The notes: generated by a model not told the origin, from the sequence alone. A DNA stretch of 36,423 nt from Vallitalea sp. (GCA_025210515.1 JAOARM010000009.1:1-36423); one strand, 5' to 3'; shown: positions 26,344-35,288, counted from the first letter of the stretch. Program-made: numbers and translations.

Positions 26344-27978
26344 TTATTCAAAAATAAATAGGTTTTGTATTCCGTTATAATTATTATAAATAGATGGTGT
26401 AAGTTCACCATAAACTCTATCATTAGAAATAACTGCGGACGTTCTAAAGAATAAGCTTAAATATGGTACATCATCAACAAATAATGATTTAAACTCTTTA
26501 ATTCCATCCATTAAATCATTTTCATTAACACTATTGAATATTGATTCTAATACTCTATCCATATCAACATTAGAATAATTAATAAAATTCTTTCCTTCCT
26601 CTATTGCTGATGAATGAAATGCAAAAGTTAAGTCTGGTATTTGTGATAATTTCCACTCTGCTAATAATATATCAAAATCTTTATTCATTATTTTGTTATT
26701 GTAAGTTACATTATCTACTAAATCAAGATTAATAACAAACCCAATATTCTCAAGACTCTCTTTTATTTTATTTGCAATACTTACTCTAACAGGATTTTCA
26801 TTATTCACTAATAATCGTAATTCTAGATTCCTCTTTATATTATCAATATTTTTATCTAGTATATTATCTTCATCACTATCACTATATCCTGATGCATTAA
26901 CTAACTCCTTTGATTTATCTATATCTATATTATAGATTAAATTATTAGTTTCATTTAACCAAGATAACGGATGATATGGATATTCATTTATTTTAGCATG
27001 ATTCAAAAATTCGTTTTTTATAATAGCTTGCCTATTAATTGCATAAGCAATGGATTTTCTTATATTTTTATCATTAAGTACTTTATTATTAAAATTGAAA
27101 CCTAAGAAAGTATAGTAGTAAGTTGTATATTCTGTTAGATTAACGCCTTCTTTATCAGCATATTTCTGCCAATCAAATTTTATTGGAGTTATTAAATCCA
27201 CTATTTTTTGGTCAAAAGCATCTTTATCATAATCTTTATCTCTTGTTATAATAATCTTTATATTTTCCACATATAATTTATGTTTAAACCAATCATTATT
27301 AGCTGTAAGGTTAAGTTCTTTCATTGCTGTAAAATCAGTAAATGAATAAGCTCCTGTACCAATAGGATTCATATTCATATCCAAAGAATCTGAGTAATGA
27401 TGTTTTGGTATGATTGGGAAAGTCATTGTATATAATGAAAAAGCAAATGGTTGATCAAAATATATTTTAAAACTATACTCATCAATTATAGATATTCTCT
27501 TATAATTAGCCACATTACTTTTATATACAGCATCATCTGGAGCATTTTTCAATGTCTCTATGGAATATACTACATCATCTGAATGTAATTCTTCTTTATC
27601 ATGAAATAAAATATTTTTCTTCAATTTAATAGTGATACTAGTTCCTGTAGATGAAAGCTCATAACTATCAACCAAATTAGGCATAGGTTTTTCTTTTTCA
27701 TCTAATATAAATAGTGAATCAAACACTAGTTTTAGAGCTTGATCAACTGTTCTATCATTATTAACTAGCGGATTAAGAGTAGATGGATTTCTCATTAATA
27801 ACTTCAATTCACCACCAAAAGCTTTTACTGGTTCTTTTTCTTCTTCTACATCCTTATTCTCTTCTTCATTAATATCTTCTTTAACTTCATTATCTTTATT
27901 ATTATCATTAGTTTTACCACATCCACCAATTAATGATATGCTACATATAATTAAGAAAATATACATTAACCTTTTCAT
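26344..27978 (-). CDS. Oligopeptide-type ABC transporter substrate-binding lipoprotein
   Basis: 544 aa of the family 5 solute-binding proteins (OppA/DppA type). Residues 1-20 form a lipoprotein signal ending in the lipobox SLIGGC, with Cys20 lipidated. A long acidic linker (NDNNKDNEVKEDINEEENKD) leads to the binding fold: NPLVNNDRTVDQAL, FDSLFILDEKEKPMPNLVDS, FHDKEELHSDDVVYSIETLK, PIGTGAYSF and FNFNNKVLNDKNIRKSIAYA. Length is normal. GGAGGAATAACA precedes the ATG. No permease or ATPase genes are adjacent, so it is an orphan that may serve a transporter elsewhere or have a non-transport role. Confidence 0.92.
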   Translation of the reverse strand: MKRLMYIFLIICSISLIGGCGKTNDNNKDNEVKEDINEEENKDVEEEKEPVKAFGGELKLLMRNPSTLNPLVNNDRTVDQALKLVFDSLFILDEKEKPMPNLVDSYELSSTGTSITIKLKKNILFHDKEELHSDDVVYSIETLKNAPDDAVYKSNVANYKRISIIDEYSFKIYFDQPFAFSLYTMTFPIIPKHHYSDSLDMNMNPIGTGAYSFTDFTAMKELNLTANNDWFKHKLYVENIKIIITRDKDYDKDAFDQKIVDLITPIKFDWQKYADKEGVNLTEYTTYYYTFLGFNFNNKVLNDKNIRKSIAYAINRQAIIKNEFLNHAKINEYPYHPLSWLNETNNLIYNIDIDKSKELVNASGYSDSDEDNILDKNIDNIKRNLELRLLVNNENPVRVSIANKIKESLENIGFVINLDLVDNVTYNNKIMNKDFDILLAEWKLSQIPDLTFAFHSSAIEEGKNFINYSNVDMDRVLESIFNSVNENDLMDGIKEFKSLFVDDVPYLSLFFRTSAVISNDRVYGELTPSIYNNYNGIQNLFIFE

Positions 27979-28045
27979 TGTTATTCCTCCATATAATTGT
28001 GCTATTTACTTATTATTTTTACATAAGTAATAATTAATAGTTTTT

Positions 28046-28633
28046 CTAGTCTAAATGTTTGCTTATTTGTTGATATGTATTATCTAACGTGAAACTATTA
28101 TTTATAATAATATCTGCAAATTTTTCAAACTCTGAATTTGACCATTGTTTGTTTATTATACTCATTGCTTTTTCTTTTGACATATTTCTGTATTTATTTA
28201 ATCGTTCAAGTCTAACATCTATATCGCAATAAATATACCAAAATTCATCAATAAGATTATAGATTTCACCCCTCCCAAGAGCTGTTATCTCTACAACAAT
28301 ATATTTGTATTGATTATTTTGTTTAAGCGTACTAATTAATTGTATTATTTCCTCATTTATATAAGGATGAGTAATATTAGTTAGTTTATCTAATAGAATT
28401 TTATCAGAAAACACTATTTTACCTAAAGTTTTTCTATTAATATTCCCTTCACTGTCTAATATTTTTTTCCCAAAAAAGTATACTATCTCATGATATGCTT
28501 TAGTTCCTTTTCTTATTATCTCATGACTTACTTCATCTGCGTTAATAACATAAGCATCAAATTTATCTATTAGAAGTTGTGAAACTTGTGATTTGCCACT
28601 TCCACAACCACCTATAACACCTATAATCTTCAT
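28046..28633 (-). CDS. coaE: Dephospho-CoA kinase
   Basis: 195 aa; last step of coenzyme A synthesis, phosphorylating dephospho-CoA. The P-loop is GGCGSGKSQVSQLL (8-21), with conserved NADEVSHEIIRKGTKAYHEI, FSDKILLDKLTNITHPYI and the substrate/lid region. The C-terminal ADIIINNSF is typical. Length is normal. It starts 35 nt after polA stops; polA-coaE neighbourhood is common in Firmicutes, though the usual mutM between them is absent. Confidence 0.95.
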   Translation of the reverse strand: MKIIGVIGGCGSGKSQVSQLLIDKFDAYVINADEVSHEIIRKGTKAYHEIVYFFGKKILDSEGNINRKTLGKIVFSDKILLDKLTNITHPYINEEIIQLISTLKQNNQYKYIVVEITALGRGEIYNLIDEFWYIYCDIDVRLERLNKYRNMSKEKAMSIINKQWSNSEFEKFADIIINNSFTLDNTYQQISKHLD

Positions 28634-28667
28634 AAAATCACTCTCATTTAATTATAATTTGTAACTA

Positions 28668-31334
28668 TTATTTTGTATCATACCAAGTCATACCCATATT
28701 CATATCTGCTTCTAATCTAACACTTAGTTTAACTGCATTTTCCATCTCTTCAACTAATAATGTTTTAACTTGCTCTACTTCATCTTTGTGTGCTTCTATT
28801 AGTAGTTCATCATGAACTTGAAGAATTAGTTTTGATTTTAGATTTTCTTGCTTTAATCTATTATTAACATTAATCATAGCAATTTTAATAATATCAGCTG
28901 CACTTCCTTGAATTGGGGTATTCATGGCAACTCTTTCACCAAAAGAGCGTTGCATAAAATTACTTGATTGTAATTCTTTAATAGGTCTTCTTCTATTAAA
29001 CATAGTAAGAGAGTAACCTCTATCTTTAGCATATCTAATACAATTATCAAGATATATTTTAACACTAGGATAACGTCTAAAATAGTTATCAATATATTCT
29101 TGTGCTTCTTTTCTAGAAATATGCAAATCTCCACTAAGACTAAAAGCACCAATTCCATAAACTATACCGAAATTAACAGCTTTTGCATTGCTTCTTTGTA
29201 TATTAGTAACTTCATCAAAAGGAATATGAAATACTTGTGAAGCAGTAAGTCTATGAATATCTTGATTGTTATTATATGCATCAATTAACGTTTCATCTTC
29301 AGATAAATGAGCAAGAAGTCTTAGTTCTATCTGAGAATAATCAGCATCAATAAAAACATAGTCTTCTTCTGGAACAAAAACTTTTCTAATTTCTCTTCCA
29401 ATTGCCATTCTAATAGGTATATTCTGTAAATTAGGTTCTGTTGAGCTAATTCTTCCAGTAGAAGTTATAGTTTGTTTGAATGTAGAGTGTATACGTGAGT
29501 CATCTTTATTAATATAATCAAATAATCCATCTGCATAAGTTGACTTTAATTTAGTAAGTTGTCTGTATTCACTTATTTTATCAATAATCGGATGCTCTTT
29601 TTTAAGTTTGTCCAAAACATCAGCAGCTGTAGAATAGCCTGTCTTAGTCTTCTTTATAATAGGTAATTTTAACTTCTCAAATAAAATTACGCCTAATTGC
29701 TTAGGAGAATTAATATTAAACTCTTCAGATGCCAATTCATATATTTCGGCTTGAAGTAAATCAATAATTTTACTAAGTTTGTCTGAATAATCATGTAACA
29801 TTGTTGAATCAACTTTTATTCCGTAATCTTCCATGTCATAAAGTACATGAATTAATGGCATTTCCATTTCGTAGAAAAGATCATACATATTAAGCTCTCG
29901 TATTATTATATCCATCTTCTTATAACTTATATATATAATTGATGAAAGCATACTACAATAATCAACTAATTCATTTTCATCAATCATTAAATATGACTTT
30001 CTATTTCTTCCTTTTCCTAAAAGCTCTTCTTTCGACTTAAAAGTGATACCTATAAATTCATTAGCTATATCATCAAAATTATAAGTATCTTTGGTAGGAT
30101 TAATAGTATAGCCACCTACAAATGTATCAAATATAATGTTCTTACTTATAATATTATATTTTTTGAATAGATGTAAATCATCTTTTAAATCATGAGTAAC
30201 TTTAGCTATATTACTATCTTCAAGAATAATTTTAAACATACTCATAACTTCAGATGAATCTAATTCGCTATTACACTTTACAAAATAGCTTTCATCTTCA
30301 TTATACGCAATACTTAATCCAATAATATTATTTTCTTCTATAATAAAATAATAACTTACTAACTTCTCATTTGTTAAATTATTAATAAGTACTTTTAACT
30401 CTTCCTTATTAGAAATTAAGTGCTTATCAATAGTTAATTTATTATCTTCATCATTTTGAACATCAACATCAAATTTCTCTAATAATCTTTTGAATTCTAG
30501 TTTTTTAAATATTTTATATGCATCTTCATTAAATATATTATCAATCTTAATATCTTGAAGATCAAATTCAATATCACATGTAGTACAAATAGTTGCTAAT
30601 TCTTTACTAAGGATTGCCAAGTCATAATATTCTTTTAGATTTTTTGATGCTCTTGGTGGTTTTAATTGGTCTACATTTTCATATGCTTCTTCGATAGAAT
30701 GATAATTGCTAATTATTTTTATTGCAGTTTTTTCTCCGATACCTGGCACACCTGGTATATTATCAGAAGAATCTCCCATAAGTCCTTTTAAATCAATAAA
30801 TTCAATAGGAGTAACACCGTAAAGAGCAACAACATCTTCATCATAATAATTCTCAATAGTTGTTTTACCTTGTTTTGTTTTTGGAATACTTATCTTCACT
30901 TTCTTAGTTGCTAACTGTAATAAATCTCTATCTCCAGATAGAACAGTTACATTAATACCTGTCTTCTCACACTTATGAGCTAGTGTCCCTAGTACATCAT
31001 CTGCTTCATAACCTTCTATTTCATATATGTTTATATTCATTGATTGTAATACATCTTTTATAATAGGCATCTGCACTCTTAATTCATCTGGCATACCTTT
31101 TCTATTACCTTTGTACTCACTATATTTTTCGTGTCTAAATGTTGGGGCTTTAAGATCAAATGCCACTCCAATATGAGTTGCTTCTTCTTCTTTAATAACT
31201 TTAAATAAAATATTTAAAAACCCTAAAACCGCATTAGTGTATAATCCATCAGCTGTAGATAATAGAGGCAATCCATAAAATGCTCTATTCATGATACTAT
31301 TTCCATCAATTAATATTACTTTTTCTTCACTCAT
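28668..31334 (-). CDS. polA: DNA polymerase I, without functional proofreading site
   Basis: 888 aa from ATG 31334. Earlier in-frame starts (to 31370) are rejected because AAGGATG covers the preceding ATG and is well spaced from this one. The 5'-3' flap nuclease domain (1-290) has LIDGNSIMNRAFYG, VLSGDRDLLQLA and GLMGDSSDNIPGVPGIGEKT. The middle domain keeps the exonuclease fold length but has FIIEENN where the FDTET metal motif should be, so proofreading is probably lost, as in many Gram-positive PolA. The polymerase domain has motif A DADYSQIELRLLAH, motif B RSNAKAVNFGIVYGI and motif C QVHDELLIEAH. Roles: Okazaki fragment processing and repair. Confidence 0.97.
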   Translation of the reverse strand: MSEEKVILIDGNSIMNRAFYGLPLLSTADGLYTNAVLGFLNILFKVIKEEEATHIGVAFDLKAPTFRHEKYSEYKGNRKGMPDELRVQMPIIKDVLQSMNINIYEIEGYEADDVLGTLAHKCEKTGINVTVLSGDRDLLQLATKKVKISIPKTKQGKTTIENYYDEDVVALYGVTPIEFIDLKGLMGDSSDNIPGVPGIGEKTAIKIISNYHSIEEAYENVDQLKPPRASKNLKEYYDLAILSKELATICTTCDIEFDLQDIKIDNIFNEDAYKIFKKLEFKRLLEKFDVDVQNDEDNKLTIDKHLISNKEELKVLINNLTNEKLVSYYFIIEENNIIGLSIAYNEDESYFVKCNSELDSSEVMSMFKIILEDSNIAKVTHDLKDDLHLFKKYNIISKNIIFDTFVGGYTINPTKDTYNFDDIANEFIGITFKSKEELLGKGRNRKSYLMIDENELVDYCSMLSSIIYISYKKMDIIIRELNMYDLFYEMEMPLIHVLYDMEDYGIKVDSTMLHDYSDKLSKIIDLLQAEIYELASEEFNINSPKQLGVILFEKLKLPIIKKTKTGYSTAADVLDKLKKEHPIIDKISEYRQLTKLKSTYADGLFDYINKDDSRIHSTFKQTITSTGRISSTEPNLQNIPIRMAIGREIRKVFVPEEDYVFIDADYSQIELRLLAHLSEDETLIDAYNNNQDIHRLTASQVFHIPFDEVTNIQRSNAKAVNFGIVYGIGAFSLSGDLHISRKEAQEYIDNYFRRYPSVKIYLDNCIRYAKDRGYSLTMFNRRRPIKELQSSNFMQRSFGERVAMNTPIQGSAADIIKIAMINVNNRLKQENLKSKLILQVHDELLIEAHKDEVEQVKTLLVEEMENAVKLSVRLEADMNMGMTWYDTK

Positions 31335-31521
31335 AATTTTCATCCTTCTTAGTTTATAATCACTATTCATTTTATAATTTCTATACTAAGTTATTATAAC
31401 AAATGAATGCATATTTAACAATGTATCAATTGTTTCATTGCTATGCATCTTTTTATCTATTAACTTCATATTAATAAAAATTTGTCTCATAAGAGTTTAG
31501 ACATAAAATTATATATATTCG

Positions 31522-31549
31522 TAAAACAAAAGTGTGCATTAGCACACTC
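31522..31549 (-). terminator. Terminator of the ECF sigma/anti-sigma operon
   Basis: Arms AGTGTGC (31531-31537) and GCACACT (31542-31548) with loop ATTA. On the minus strand the stem is followed by TTTTGTTTTA. It overlaps the last base of the anti-sigma stop codon region. Confidence 0.82.
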
Positions 31550-32325
31550 TAAGATTTATCATTTATAATAAACTTTTTTGTTATTGTAATAAATAAAATC
31601 AATATCAACACACTTATTAATATCCCTATTAATATCAATTTAAAATGACTTTGTTTTTTATTAGGTATTTCTGTTTTAGGGGATTCATCTTTTGTTTTAA
31701 CCCTCTCTATTTCATTAGACTTCATTGACACCTTTTCTCTACTAGTATATTGTGAATCACTTTCACTTACACTTTCTTTTGCACTTCGTCCAAAATCTGA
31801 CCTCATTATTCTCGTTTCATCTTTAGGTTCTATATCAGTACTATTATCAGCTGTTAAAGAAAATGAGTTATTTGTATTATTAGAGCTATCATGAGTAACT
31901 ATATTCTCGGGCATAGCTCGTGATTCTTGTTCAATTGGCAATGCTTCCTTTGTCAAATAATCATCTTGAGTATATTTATTCAAATTACTTATACCTATAA
32001 TACCAAAAATCAACAATGCTACAAATACAGCTGCAACTGTTGTGTAATACTTCCTAAATTCATTAAGTTTAGTAATCTTTGAAGTATGCTTTCTAGACGA
32101 TTTTACTTTATCTATTTTAACCATTAGATTCTCGTGAAAATCAGATGGTAATTCCTTTTCATCTTTTAAGTCATTTACATCTTTCAATATGTTTACCATA
32201 AAATCAAGTTCTTCTTTACAGCTATCACAATTTGCTATATGTTCTTCAAACATTTTCTTTTCTTCTAGTGATAGTTGATCATCAATGTAAGATGACATAA
32301 TGCTACTAACTTTTGTACAATCCAT
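31549..32325 (-). CDS. Zinc-finger anti-sigma factor with two membrane segments
   Basis: 258 aa from ATG 32325; the frame runs 7 codons further up, but those codons contain the GGAGG RBS. The cytoplasmic N-terminus is a ZAS-type anti-sigma domain with the HxxxCxxC motif HIANCDSC (about 34-41). A first membrane segment, VAAVFVALLIFGIIGIS, follows a basic stretch. Then comes a polar, Ser/Asp/Lys-rich exterior region of about 120 residues, and a second membrane segment, LILIGILISVLILILFITIT, near the C-terminus with a short basic tail. It lies 25 nt after the ECF sigma gene and presumably sequesters it. Release by regulated proteolysis is typical of the class but not shown here. Confidence 0.88.
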   Translation of the reverse strand: MDCTKVSSIMSSYIDDQLSLEEKKMFEEHIANCDSCKEELDFMVNILKDVNDLKDEKELPSDFHENLMVKIDKVKSSRKHTSKITKLNEFRKYYTTVAAVFVALLIFGIIGISNLNKYTQDDYLTKEALPIEQESRAMPENIVTHDSSNNTNNSFSLTADNSTDIEPKDETRIMRSDFGRSAKESVSESDSQYTSREKVSMKSNEIERVKTKDESPKTEIPNKKQSHFKLILIGILISVLILILFITITKKFIINDKS

Positions 32326-32350
32326 GTTCGTTCGCCCTCCTTTCACTTAA

Positions 32351-32950
32351 TTAGACGTATGTATTATTATTTTGTTCCCGCTTTTTAATAATAATATTTT
32401 TTAGGTTCTTCCTAGCCCTAGATATTCTGGATTTTACGGTACCAACTGAAATATTAAGAATATCCGATATATCATCATAAGAGTACCCTTTAATATCTCT
32501 AAGTATAATAATCATTTTATGTTCTTCTTTCAATTCATCTATAGATTCTCTTACAAAGTTAACATTTTCATTTTTTAGTACTTCTTCTTCTGGTGTTAAA
32601 CCCTTGTCCACAAATTGCTTATTCATTGACCCTTCATCTTGTTCATAAGATTCATCTATTGAACTTACTTTATTATGCTTCTTTTTCTTTCTATATTCAT
32701 CAATACATGTATTAACCGTTATTCTATGTAGCCAAGTAGAAAAAGATGAATTAAAGTTAAATTTATCAAGAGATTTATACACCTTAATAAACACTTCTTG
32801 CGAAACATCATATGCATCGTGTTCATTTCCAAACATTTGATACGCTATATTATATACTCTCTTCTCATAACCTGTGATTAATTTCTCAAAAGACTTCATA
32901 TGACCTTTTTTAGCTTTAATAATAATAGCTTTTTCTATATCATTTACCAT
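32351..32950 (-). CDS. ECF-family RNA polymerase sigma factor
   Basis: 199 aa from ATG 32950, with AGGAGGT 9 nt upstream; the frame starts earlier at a TTG, but that lies before the RBS. Region 2 has YEKRVYNIAYQMFGNEHDA, DVSQEVFIKVYKSL and STWLHRITVNTCIDEYRKKK. A charged linker follows, then region 4 has HKMIIILRDIKGYSYDDISDIL and VGTVKSRISRARKNL. It is similar to SigW/RpoE-type ECF factors. The paired anti-sigma gene follows at once. A TATAAT (32978-32983) lies just upstream, with only a weak -35, so the promoter could also be of an autoregulated ECF type. Confidence 0.93.
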   Translation of the reverse strand: MVNDIEKAIIIKAKKGHMKSFEKLITGYEKRVYNIAYQMFGNEHDAYDVSQEVFIKVYKSLDKFNFNSSFSTWLHRITVNTCIDEYRKKKKHNKVSSIDESYEQDEGSMNKQFVDKGLTPEEEVLKNENVNFVRESIDELKEEHKMIIILRDIKGYSYDDISDILNISVGTVKSRISRARKNLKNIIIKKREQNNNTYV

Positions 32951-33166
32951 TTTTAAGTACCTCCTCTCATTATTCAAATTATATAATTTACTAATATTTG
33001 TCTAAACATATTGTATCAAATATTAATAATATGTAAAGATATTTTAGCTATGTTATAGTTAATTACTCTATATAATTCAATTATCTTCATCATAGATACA
33101 TTTTATAATCGAAGAATATTTTATATTTACAGAATTATTAAACATGATTTTTTTCGTAAAAACATA

Positions 33167-33195
33167 TTGCAATTATAAACTTTATGTGATAATAT
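33167..33195 (+). promoter_or_regulatory. Promoter of the tRNA-Leu gene
   Basis: -35 TTGCAA (33167-33172), 17-nt spacer, -10 TAATAT (33190-33195). The tRNA begins 43 nt after the -10. The bases between the sigma gene and this promoter (32984-33166) show no gene. Confidence 0.6.
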
Positions 33196-33238
33196 ATATA
33201 AACGTTGAGACAAACACAAAAACAAGGTTATGTTATAA

Positions 33239-33322
33239 GCGGATGTGGCGGAATTGGCAGACGCAGTAGACTCAAAATCTACCGGTGGTGACATCGTAAG
33301 GGTTCGAGTCCCTTCATCCGCA
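33239..33322 (+). tRNA. tRNA-Leu (anticodon CAA)
   Basis: 84 nt, class II with a long variable arm. The acceptor arms GCGGATG (33239-33245) and CATCCGC (33315-33321) pair perfectly, with discriminator A at 33322. The anticodon loop CTCAAAA in stem TAGA/TCTA gives CAA, reading UUG. The T-arm has GGTTCGAGTCC. The 3' CCA is not encoded. A terminator follows at once, and a phage-type integrase starts 141 nt downstream, so its 3' end is the likely integration site. Confidence 0.97.
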
Positions 33323-33326
33323 TTAC

Positions 33327-33369
33327 AATGGTTGAAATTCAGATAATGACTGGGTTTCAGCCATTTTTT
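33327..33369 (+). terminator. Terminator downstream of tRNA-Leu
   Basis: Arms AATGGTTGAAA (33327-33337) and TTTCAGCCATT (33355-33365), 11 bp with one G-T pair, followed by Ts to 33369. It may belong to the host or have been brought in with the att sequence. Confidence 0.75.
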
Positions 33370-33463
33370 CATTTGTATGGACATTTGTTAAAATTGCCAT
33401 TTCCTTCGGCAGATTACTGAAATTCCAGTGGTAATCTACCTCAGGTTGAAAGGGGAATTTTTT

Positions 33464-34324
33464 ATAAAAAGAAACAGCATTGTTGACCAAGCTTTTGAAG
33501 AATTTCAAATCGAATGCAGACTGAATGGTCTTGGTGAAGATTCCATCAAAACATACAGAAATTGTTGGATACGATTTGTAAGAGACATGAAGATTAGCAC
33601 ACTTGAACAAATCAACACTTTGACTGTAAAACAATACAGAAGTTCATTAGTTGGTCAAAATCTTAGCCGTCACACAATCAATAATTATTTACGACATTTA
33701 AGGGCAATTTTTAATTGGATGTTAGATGAAGAACAAGAATTGCTTCCACCAGTGAAGGTCAAAATGGTCAAAGCACAAACAGAAGTCAAAGACGTGTACA
33801 CTGACAGTCAACTTCATTCTGCACTTAAAAAACCATTGAAAAGGGACACTTTTGTCACTTGGAGATGTTGGTTATCTGCAAATGTTCTTGCCCATACTGG
33901 AATGCGTGGTGCAACCATGATTCGGATTCAATGGCAGGACATTGACCTAACACTGCGAACCATCAAACTACACCATACAAAAACTAATGCACGAATAATT
34001 CCCATTGCAGATGAATTGTTGAAGGTTTTGTTCATTTTCAGACGCAACTTCAACCCAAAGCCAACACATTACTTGGTTGGTTCAGCAGAAGGGAAAACTA
34101 TTGGTATTCGTACCTTGCAACAAACAATGAAGACATACCACAAATCAAGGGGTATTGAAACCAATTCTTTACACCAGTACAGAAGGACTTTCATCACTGA
34201 CGCACTTGCAAGAAATGTGGACACTGTAAAAGTCGCAAGAATGGTTGGACACACTGACCTTCAAATGGTAAATAAACATTACCTTGCCCATCAAGTTGAG
34301 TTCTTAAGGGATGTTGTAAAATAA
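33464..34324 (+). CDS. Tyrosine recombinase (phage integrase) with ATA in the start position
   Basis: 286 codons from ATA 33464. An N-terminal SAM-like core-binding domain covers residues 1-100 (QAFEEFQIECRLNGLGEDSI, HTINNYLRHLRAIFNWML). The catalytic domain keeps all residues: R148 (HTGMRGAT), K173 (HHTKTN), H237 and R240 (HQYRRTF), H263 (VGHTD) and nucleophile Y273 (NKHYLA). The frame opens upstream to a GTG at 33428, but that has no RBS. AAAGGGGA (33449-33455) sits 8 nt before the ATA, and family proteins typically start M-K-R there, so the original ATG has probably become ATA. It may be poorly expressed or dead despite an intact frame. It should integrate the element at tRNA-Leu. Confidence 0.88.
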   Translation: MKRNSIVDQAFEEFQIECRLNGLGEDSIKTYRNCWIRFVRDMKISTLEQINTLTVKQYRSSLVGQNLSRHTINNYLRHLRAIFNWMLDEEQELLPPVKVKMVKAQTEVKDVYTDSQLHSALKKPLKRDTFVTWRCWLSANVLAHTGMRGATMIRIQWQDIDLTLRTIKLHHTKTNARIIPIADELLKVLFIFRRNFNPKPTHYLVGSAEGKTIGIRTLQQTMKTYHKSRGIETNSLHQYRRTFITDALARNVDTVKVARMVGHTDLQMVNKHYLAHQVEFLRDVVK

Positions 34325-34332
34325 GACAGAAA

Positions 34333-34380
34333 GAAGGGGTGAACCAGTAATGACGCTTCTGTCAATGGTTCAACCACTTC
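34333..34380. repeat. Imperfect inverted repeat after the integrase gene
   Basis: Arms of 14-15 nt: GAAGGGGTGAACCA (34333-34346) and TGGTTCAACCACTTC (34366-34380), matching at about 13 positions around a 19-nt loop. No T-run, so not a clear terminator. The minus strand here also has an open frame (FIKFGEEVVEPLTEASLLVH) that may be a phage gene tail. Confidence 0.4.
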
Positions 34381-34423
34381 TTCACCAAACTTTATGAAGC
34401 GGTCGGGATGGATGAAAGAAAGA

Positions 34424-34462
34424 ATTTTTCACTTTTCGCATAAAAAGATCTTGACATTAACA
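34424..34462 (-). repeat. IS21-family terminal repeat, copy A
   Basis: Read on the minus strand from 34462 it begins TGTTAATGTCAA and continues with TGCGAAAAGTG. 34 of 39 bases match copy B at 35337, in inverted orientation to it. No transposase body lies to its left, so only an element end remains. It cuts off the connector gene after residues VKRYNK. Confidence 0.7.
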
Positions 34463-34644
34463 CTTAATTTGTTGTATCTTTTCACAGACACTTCATCTGC
34501 GATCCAGTCCAGTTCAATTGGAAATTCTGTTGCACCAATATATGCATTGATTCTTTTTTCAACGTATTGTTTCAACACTGTCAAGACTGTGTCTTCTGTG
34601 TTGTCTCTGATTCCAAGTAATGTTTTTAAATTGTCAATAGCCAT
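34429..34644 (-). pseudogene. Phage gp6-like head-tail connector, 3' truncated by an IS end
   Basis: The open frame encodes 71 aa starting MAIDNLKTLLGI at an ATG, 2 nt after the small lysine-rich gene. The start and the KQYVEKRINAYIGATEFP, DEVSVKRYNK stretches resemble gp6-like head-tail connector proteins of siphophages, normally about 95-110 aa. After VKRYNK the frame runs into the IS21-type terminal repeat (copy A) and reads LSVNVKIFLCEK before stopping. The true C-terminal part is therefore missing. Position directly after capsid and small gene matches phage head-module order. Non-functional. Confidence 0.68.
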
Positions 34645-34646
34645 GA

Positions 34647-34781
34647 TTATTCACCAACTTTTTTGGACTTAGTTTTTGGCTTCTTTGGTAAATCTTTTTT
34701 CTTTGCAGCTTGATTTTTTGATGTTGGTTTTTCTTCCACCTTCGGTTCATTTTTTTAATTTCTTCGCATTAACATTCCCAT
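34647..34781 (-). pseudogene. Small lysine-rich phage protein gene with an internal stop
   Basis: From ATG 34781 (GGGGG 9 nt upstream) the frame reads MGMLMRRN, then TAA at codon 9 (34755-34757). It then continues in the same frame as KNEPKVEEKPTSKNQAAKKK and KPKTKSKKVGE to a TAA at 34647. A C-to-T change of CAA would explain the stop. It lies between capsid and connector, where phages often encode a short basic or HeH-type protein. Function unknown; it is too short and degraded to assign. Confidence 0.6.
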
Positions 34782-34814
34782 CTATGTGAACCCCCTTCTT
34801 TGGTATTAGTCAAC

Positions 34815-34838
34815 AAAAAAGGGTGGGATATACCCACC
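34815..34838 (-). terminator. Terminator after the capsid gene fragment
   Basis: Minus-strand stem GGTGGG/CCCACC (34822-34838) followed by TTTTTT (34815-34820), directly after the capsid stop at 34840. Terminators after the major capsid gene are common in phage head operons. It supports the gene boundary. Confidence 0.8.
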
Positions 34839-34839
34839 A

Positions 34840-35288
34840 TCAATTGGTTTTATTAAGAAGCTTAACAGTCATTACCCCCACTTTGTTTGCGTCAAGGATA
34901 TCTGCAACATAATGTCTGTCAGCAGAAATAACAGTTGTCTTCTTCAAGATGTCTCTATCTGTTTCAACTTGAACACCACGTTTCACTGCAATTTGAAGAC
35001 CACCTTGCTTCAAGAAGATGTTTGTCCCATTTGTAACACGATTTGAAACTACGAGATTAACCCCATAAACTTCACCAACTTGACCACTGATTTTCACTTG
35101 ACCATTTGCAATGTGAATGAAGTCAGCAGACTTTCTGATTACATTGTATTGCTTTGGTGTGATGAAACAATATACACCTTCTGTGTCTTCACCAAATAAC
35201 GTTACAACTGCGTCAGCAATTTTGTCAGCAGAAATTTCTTCTGTGTTAGTTGCAGATGTAAATGGTAAAATGTTATTAAGCAGTTTCC
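34840..35288 (-). pseudogene. Phage major capsid protein, C-terminal fragment (N4-gp56-like)
   Basis: About 140 residues of the C-terminal part of a major capsid protein, resembling the N4-gp56 family: FTSATNTEEISADKIADAVV, GVYCFITPKQYNVIRKSADF, GQVGEVYGVNLVVSNRV, and the end VGVMTVKLLNKTN. Family members are about 270-330 aa, so the first half is gone. Upstream (to the right) the frame runs into a partial IS21-type terminal repeat at 35289-35306, which marks the break. It is followed by its own terminator. Family assignment is from memory of sequence features. Confidence 0.65.

Noticed and set aside
33127..33384. Minus-strand open frame reading NADEGTRTLTMSPPVDFEST
   Set aside because: It is the antisense translation of the tRNA-Leu gene, a well-known false protein; no RBS or independent support.
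34741..34781. Frameshift or ATA start in the small lysine-rich phage gene
   Set aside because: The ATG at 34781 is in the same frame as the conserved downstream part; the defect is an in-frame TAA at codon 9, not a shift.
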